Shown here piece after piece: positions 58,090 to 64,000 of a stretch of DNA of 64,000 bases; the stretch's first letter is position 1, and each line of letters opens with the position of its first letter. The notes below the pieces were generated by a model, which was not told the DNA's origin, made no database searches, and was given only the letters and a program-made list of their open reading frames with translations. This stretch comes from Ectothiorhodospiraceae bacterium 2226 (GTDB lineage Bacteria > Pseudomonadota > Gammaproteobacteria > GCA-013348725): positions 2,290,501 through 2,354,500 of the forward strand of contig CP054689.1 of NCBI GenBank assembly GCA_013348725.1. The letters are read 5' to 3'. The position numbers and the translations under genes were made by a program.

Positions 58090-58607
58090 GCCAGCGTTAC
58101 TTTGGGCGGGCGGGCGCATGCCTCCTATTGGCACCGTGGCTGGCGGCCGCTCCGTCGCTGGCGCACGCGCTCGGGCAAGTCGACGCCGGCGTCCTGGTGA
58201 ACGACTACGATTCGGCGGTCGACTCCACCACCGGATGGCGCGTAAGCGGGGGCTATCTGATCCACGATTTCGTCGCCTTGGAGCTGGCCTACGTCGCCCT
58301 GGGTCAGGGCGACTTGCGCGGCAAGCAGACCCGCTACCGCGTCGACGGGATCGCGTTCGGGGTGCGCGGCTATCTGCCGCTCACGCCCGATATCTTCGCC
58401 GTGGGCCATCTCGGCAGCTTCCATTACGAAAGTCGCATGCACCTGCTCGGCCAGTCGCATTATTCCGACGGGAACGGGCTGTATTTCGGCGTGGGCGCGG
58501 AGTGGTCGCCCGCGGGGCCGTGGTATGTGGGCGGTGACTGGCGCCGCTACCAAGTGCACGGCACGCACCCGCAGAGCTTCACGCTCTACGTCGGCGCTCG
58601 CTTCTGA
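58086..58607 (+). CDS. Small outer-membrane beta-barrel protein
   Basis: Protein of 173 residues with a signal peptide (about 1-28, ends SLAHA) and alternating beta strands typical of an eight-stranded OmpA/OmpW-like barrel (GGYLIHDFVALELAYVALG, GIAFGVRGYLPL). It ends in F (YVGARF), the usual barrel-assembly C-terminus. ATG 58086 in an ATGA overlap with the intramembrane protease gene. Function unknown; coupling to the subtilase cassette suggests a surface partner. Confidence 0.8.
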   Translation: MSQRYFGRAGACLLLAPWLAAAPSLAHALGQVDAGVLVNDYDSAVDSTTGWRVSGGYLIHDFVALELAYVALGQGDLRGKQTRYRVDGIAFGVRGYLPLTPDIFAVGHLGSFHYESRMHLLGQSHYSDGNGLYFGVGAEWSPAGPWYVGGDWRRYQVHGTHPQSFTLYVGARF

Positions 58608-58617
58608 CGCGCCGCGC

Positions 58618-59376
58618 CTACACCCGGCCGAGCAACCACAGCACCCCATAGAGCGCACCGAGCAGGATCGGCTGGTGCAGCATGTAGATGTGCAGGCTGT
58701 GGCGTCCGCCGAGCGCCAGGCCGCGTGCCAGCGCCGAGCGCGGCGCCGCCTGCAGCGGGCCCACCGGCCGGCGCTCGAACACGAGGCGGCCGAGGAACAG
58801 GCCGATCAGCACCACGCCGAACCAGGGCAGCAGAGGCACGTAGTCCTCGGTCACGGGCTTGTGGGTCATCAGGCCGACCCATTGCAGCCACGGGCGGTCG
58901 AACAGCGGGTGTGCGTACAGCAGCCCGAAAGCGACCAGTCCGGCGCCGAGGACGAGGTTGGTCCGGTACAGCCCGACGAAGGCGAGCCCGAGCACGCTCG
59001 CGAGGGCGATGAAGTGCAGCACACCGAAGAAGATCATGCTGTCGGGAAACAGCATATAACTGCCGGCGCTCACCAACAGCGCGTAGAGCACCAGTAGCGC
59101 CAGCCGCCGCGCATAACGTCGGGCCGACAGGCCGCCGCGGGCCGCCAGATGCAGGCTCACCCCCACGAGCAACAAGAACAGCGTCACGATAAAGGCGCGC
59201 AGGGCGAGCCACGGCTGCGCGTGATAGAGGTCGACCTGCACCACGCCGAAGTAGTGCAGGTCGAACACGAAGTGGTAGCCGATCATGAGCACGATGGCCA
59301 AGCCGCGTGCGGCGTCGACCAGCGGGTAACGGGTCCGTGCGGCGAGGGGGGTGCTTGTGGCTGGGGGCGGTTTCAT
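58618..59376 (-). CDS. Membrane acyltransferase-like protein (DUF1624/HGSNAT-type)
   Basis: Integral membrane protein of 252 residues with about seven helices. The start (RYPLVDAARGLAIVLMIGYHFVFDLHYFG) matches the heparan-alpha-glucosaminide N-acetyltransferase catalytic family (DUF1624), in which a His carries the acetyl group across the membrane; the His in MIGYHF is the candidate. The family usually acetylates a periplasmic sugar. Convergent with the subtilase cassette, ten bases apart, and divergent from amgK. Substrate unknown. Confidence 0.8.
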   Translation of the reverse strand: MKPPPATSTPLAARTRYPLVDAARGLAIVLMIGYHFVFDLHYFGVVQVDLYHAQPWLALRAFIVTLFLLLVGVSLHLAARGGLSARRYARRLALLVLYALLVSAGSYMLFPDSMIFFGVLHFIALASVLGLAFVGLYRTNLVLGAGLVAFGLLYAHPLFDRPWLQWVGLMTHKPVTEDYVPLLPWFGVVLIGLFLGRLVFERRPVGPLQAAPRSALARGLALGGRHSLHIYMLHQPILLGALYGVLWLLGRV

Positions 59377-59436
59377 GAGGCCCGCAGCCTACGGCGCGCG
59401 TGGCGGCGGATCAAGCCGTCCGGCACACGGTTCACA

Positions 59437-59464
59437 AAGGCGGACGACCGCCTTGGCGTACAAT
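59437..59464 (+). promoter_or_regulatory. amgK -10 element with upstream dyad
   Basis: A perfect 7-bp inverted repeat AAGGCGG (59437-59443) and CCGCCTT (59448-59454) with a four-base spacer, followed four bases later by TACAAT (59459-59464), a five-of-six -10 box. No -35 at usual spacing; the dyad occupies its place, so an activator or repressor site is plausible. Confidence 0.45.
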
Positions 59465-59501
59465 GCCTGCAACGATCATGGCAGCAGGAGTTGACGGCGG
59501 T

Positions 59502-61628
<2,127 letters not shown>

Positions 61629-61719
61629 CTCGTAAGGCCGGGGTGCGCCGCATGGCGCGCCCGCGGCGCTACCCGCACGGACGGCGGCCCCGGCCTGCAA
61701 ACGAGATAAGGAGATCTGG

Positions 61720-63153
61720 GTGGGGCAGGAGATCAGCGGTAGCCGCTTTACCAAGCGGGACTTCACACGCTTCAGCGCGCACCTCGCGCAAGAGACGCAG
61801 TTGCTCGCGCGTTGGTTCGACGAACAGGCCTTCGGTGTCTCCCCCTGTACCGGCGGATTGGAGTTGGAGGCGTGGTTGGTGGGCGCCGACATGCAGCCCG
61901 CGCCGCTCAACGCGCAGTTCCTGGAGGCGCTGCAGAATCCGCTCGCGTTTCCCGAGCTGGCGGCGTTCAACATCGAGCTCAACAGCGCACCGTCGCCGCT
62001 CACCGGCGATGCCTTGCGCCGCATGCAGGCGGAGCTCGAGGCGCTCTGGGCCGCCTGCCGCCGCGCCGCCGCCACGCTCGGGGTGCACATGGTGATGATC
62101 GGCACCTTGCCCACCGTGCGTCAGGAGATGCTCACGCTCGCGAACATGTCCGGCATGGCGCGTTACCGCGCGCTCAACGAGCAGGTGCTGAGGGTGCGCC
62201 GCGGCCGTCCGCTGCAGCTCGACATAGAAGGCCACGAGATCCTGCGCGTCGCGCATCACGACGTGATGCTGGAGGCCGCGACCACCTCTTTTCAGATCCA
62301 CCTGCAGGCGGCGCCGGAGCAAGCGGTGCGATTCTACAATGCCGCCATCGTCGCCTCGGCGCCGATGGTGGCGTTGAGTGCCAACTCGCCGTACCTGTTC
62401 GGGCACGACCTGTGGGAGGAGACCCGCATTCCCCTGTTTGAACAGGCGGTGGAAGTCGGCGGCTTCGAAGGGGCGGCTTTCGGGCCCATCAAGCGCGTGA
62501 CCTTCGGCTCGGGCTACGCGAGCGAATCGCTCCTCGAGTGCTTTCGGGAGAACCTCGAGCACTATCCGGTGCTGCTGCCGGTCGAGTTGGACGGGCCGGC
62601 GGAGGCGCTCAATCACCTGCGGCTGCACAACGGGACCATCTGGCGCTGGAACCGGCCGTTGATCGGCTTCGATGTCGAGGGGCGGCCGACGCTGCGCGTG
62701 GAGCATCGCGTGGTGCCGGCGGGGCCTACGATCGGGGATGCGGTGGCGAACGCGGCGTTCTTCCACGGGCTCGCGCACGCTCTGGCGCACCTGGAGGCGC
62801 CGCCGGAACTGCAACTGCCGTTCGCGGACGCGCGCGACAACTTCTATGCCGCCGCGCGCCATGGGTTGGGGGCAACCGTGGCGTGGTTGCGCGGTCAGCG
62901 CCTCAACGTGCGGGAGTTGATCCTCGGGCAGCTCATTCCCTTGGCGCGGGTGGGGTTGGAGGGGCTCGGCATCGATGCAGGTGACGTGGACCACTCCCTG
63001 CGCATCGTCGCCGGTCGGGTGCAGAGCGGGCGCACGGGAAGTGCCTGGCAACGCGCATTCGTCGCGGCACACGGCCGGGATTGGCAGGGGCTGGTGCGCG
63101 CCTACCTCGTGGGCCAGGAGTCCGGGGTGCCGGTGCACGAGTGGCCCGTCTGA
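61720..63153 (+). CDS. GCS2-family glutamate-cysteine ligase
   Basis: Protein of 477 residues of the glutamate-cysteine ligase 2 family (COG2170-like). Seen: LELEAWLVG and NIELNSAP (metal/ATP ligands), RVEHRVVPAGPTIGDAVANAAFF. In the family it joins glutamate to an amine such as cysteine. GTG 61720 lies seven bases after AAGGAGA. Single gene, convergent with soxA. In a sulfur oxidiser a thiol-forming role would make sense; other amine acceptors (as for EgtA or YbdK) cannot be excluded. Confidence 0.85.
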   Translation: MGQEISGSRFTKRDFTRFSAHLAQETQLLARWFDEQAFGVSPCTGGLELEAWLVGADMQPAPLNAQFLEALQNPLAFPELAAFNIELNSAPSPLTGDALRRMQAELEALWAACRRAAATLGVHMVMIGTLPTVRQEMLTLANMSGMARYRALNEQVLRVRRGRPLQLDIEGHEILRVAHHDVMLEAATTSFQIHLQAAPEQAVRFYNAAIVASAPMVALSANSPYLFGHDLWEETRIPLFEQAVEVGGFEGAAFGPIKRVTFGSGYASESLLECFRENLEHYPVLLPVELDGPAEALNHLRLHNGTIWRWNRPLIGFDVEGRPTLRVEHRVVPAGPTIGDAVANAAFFHGLAHALAHLEAPPELQLPFADARDNFYAAARHGLGATVAWLRGQRLNVRELILGQLIPLARVGLEGLGIDAGDVDHSLRIVAGRVQSGRTGSAWQRAFVAAHGRDWQGLVRAYLVGQESGVPVHEWPV

Positions 63154-63170
63154 CGTCGCGGCGAGGCGGT

Positions 63171-63208
63171 GCCGGCAGACCCCCCCGAAGAAGGAGGGGC
63201 CTGCCGGC
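63171..63208. terminator. Hairpin between the convergent GCS2 gene and soxA
   Basis: GCCGGCAG (63171-63178) pairs perfectly with CTGCCGGC (63201-63208); the inner C-run and GAGGGG extend the stem with mismatches. No T-run on either strand. It lies nine bases before the soxA stop on the complement, so a bidirectional terminator is likely. Confidence 0.55.
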
Positions 63209-63216
63209 GGGCGGTC

Positions 63217-64000
63217 TTAGAAGCGAGCTCCGGGGCCGTTCAGCGGCAGGCCGTTGCTGAAGTGGGTGTGGAAGTACTCCAGGTTGCGCAGGGTTTCACT
63301 CTCGGCCGCCGGAGGGGCGGCGCGCACCTGATTGTGGCAGCCGCGGTAACGCCGGTGCAGCGAGCCCATCTCGCCCCACTTGGAGCGGTACTTGGGCATA
63401 TGCGTCGTCTGCCCCAGGGCGGCACTCAGATTGTTGGTGCGCAGTGACTGACCGGCAGTCTCGAAATGGCAGTGATAACAGGCGAAGTTCAGCTGCCCGC
63501 GCCGCGAGAAATAGTACTCCTTGCCCGCGTTGTAGGCCTCGAGCGCGGCCGGGTCGTCCGGCACCTCCACATTCACCTGGCGCCCGCGAACCTGATAGGC
63601 GAGGTAGGCGGCGATGGATACCAGTTCGCCTTTCTCCGCGTCGAGCGGCTCCTCACCATTGGCTTCGCGGCATAGATTGATGGCGTAGCCCAGGGTAACC
63701 ACCTCACCGCGTTCGGCATCCCAGCGTGGATACTGATCGGCCACATCCGTGGCGCCGAAGCAATCAAGGTAGCTGCGCCCGTTGGCAAACGGGGTATTGA
63801 ACAACTGCTCCCCCTCCTCGATGTAGGGGTCATAGGGCGGGAACTCCTCGATCATCTCCCATTCCGCGCGGGCAGCCGGGAACAGGGCGTACAGACCGTT
63901 GGAGAAGTCCTCGTAGGGCACGTCCGGGAACTTGTTGCGGAAGTACTCCTGGATGACTTCCACGTCCTGCTCGGGGGTCGCCCCTGGCTTCATGAAGGGC
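63217..64000 (-). CDS. soxA: Sulfur-oxidation cytochrome SoxA, monoheme type, 5' end beyond the window
   Basis: Subunit of the SoxAX cytochrome that links thiosulfate covalently to SoxYZ in the periplasm. The visible 260 residues hold one haem site, CYHCH, followed by KYRSKWGEMGSLHRRYRGC, the SoxA signature whose last Cys is the modified haem ligand, and a NGPGARF end. The N-terminal domain has two separate cysteines (DCFG, NLCRE) in place of a second CxxCH, as in monoheme SoxA. The frame is open at the window edge, so the signal peptide is missing. Marks the organism as a Sox-type sulfur oxidiser. Confidence 0.9.
   Translation of the reverse strand, partial: PFMKPGATPEQDVEVIQEYFRNKFPDVPYEDFSNGLYALFPAARAEWEMIEEFPPYDPYIEEGEQLFNTPFANGRSYLDCFGATDVADQYPRWDAERGEVVTLGYAINLCREANGEEPLDAEKGELVSIAAYLAYQVRGRQVNVEVPDDPAALEAYNAGKEYYFSRRGQLNFACYHCHFETAGQSLRTNNLSAALGQTTHMPKYRSKWGEMGSLHRRYRGCHNQVRAAPPAAESETLRNLEYFHTHFSNGLPLNGPGARF

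Overview
The window is about 64 kb of gene-dense, GC-rich bacterial chromosome. Gene order and protein families point to a sulfur-oxidising gammaproteobacterium, probably in or near the Chromatiales/Ectothiorhodospiraceae; this placement is inference. Three stretches have the order known from Pseudomonas and relatives: cpoB-queE-queC-tRNA-Lys, ispB/rplU-rpmA-obgE-proB-rpsT-murJ-ribF-ileS-lspA-fkpB-ispH followed by minor pilins, and lptD-surA-pdxA-rsmA-apaG-apaH beside amgK-murU. The sulfur link comes from a monoheme-type SoxA at the right edge, a YeeE/TsuA-type thiosulfate transporter near the left edge and a GCS2-type glutamate-cysteine ligase next to soxA.

Layout. 1-3.4 kb: end of cpoB, queE-queC, a YeeE-family transporter, tRNA-Lys and a terminator. 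3.6-4.5 kb: purU. 4.6-15.5 kb: a surface-polysaccharide locus with two paralogous GT2 glycosyltransferases flanking a UDP-xylose synthase, GalE and a Wzm/Wzt ABC exporter, facing a convergent three-gene glycosyltransferase operon headed by a GT4-GT2 fusion. 15.7-22.9 kb: an eight-gene Mrp/Mnh cation-proton antiporter operon in the E-F-G-(D/E/B fusion)-C order of archaeal Mbh modules, with three antiporter-like subunits. 23-27 kb: a membrane sensor diguanylate cyclase and a membrane-fused spermidine-synthase-like protein. 27-27.6 kb: a frameshifted spore-coat-U-type remnant and tRNA-Pro. 27.6-39.4 kb: ispB and the ribosomal, cell-wall and lipoprotein housekeeping block. 39.4-45.4 kb: a pilV-pilW-pilX-pilY1-pilE operon. 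45.6-55.8 kb: folA, then the apaH-to-lptD strand carrying extra genes (methyltransferase, glk, pgl and a HExxH protein). 56.1-59.4 kb: an accessory cassette between lptD and amgK. 59.5-63.2 kb: amgK-murU, an unknown gene and a GCS2-family ligase. The right edge holds soxA.

The most interesting part is the 56.1-59.4 kb cassette. A secreted subtilisin-like protease ends in a Cys-containing tripartite sorting tail (SGSGC, hydrophobic helix, RRR). It overlaps a small CPBP-type glutamic intramembrane protease, which overlaps a small outer-membrane beta-barrel gene; an acyltransferase-like membrane protein converges on them. This looks like a dedicated one-substrate/one-enzyme C-terminal processing system of the JDVT-CTERM/MrtJ kind. 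Second is the Mrp operon, whose third antiporter-like subunit lacks the TM5 glutamate while keeping the other key residues. Regulatory signals visible by eye include back-to-back sigma70-type promoters between ispB and rplU and between rpsT and murJ, a folA promoter, an extended -10 before the subtilase gene, several strong hairpins, and a UUG start on rpsT.
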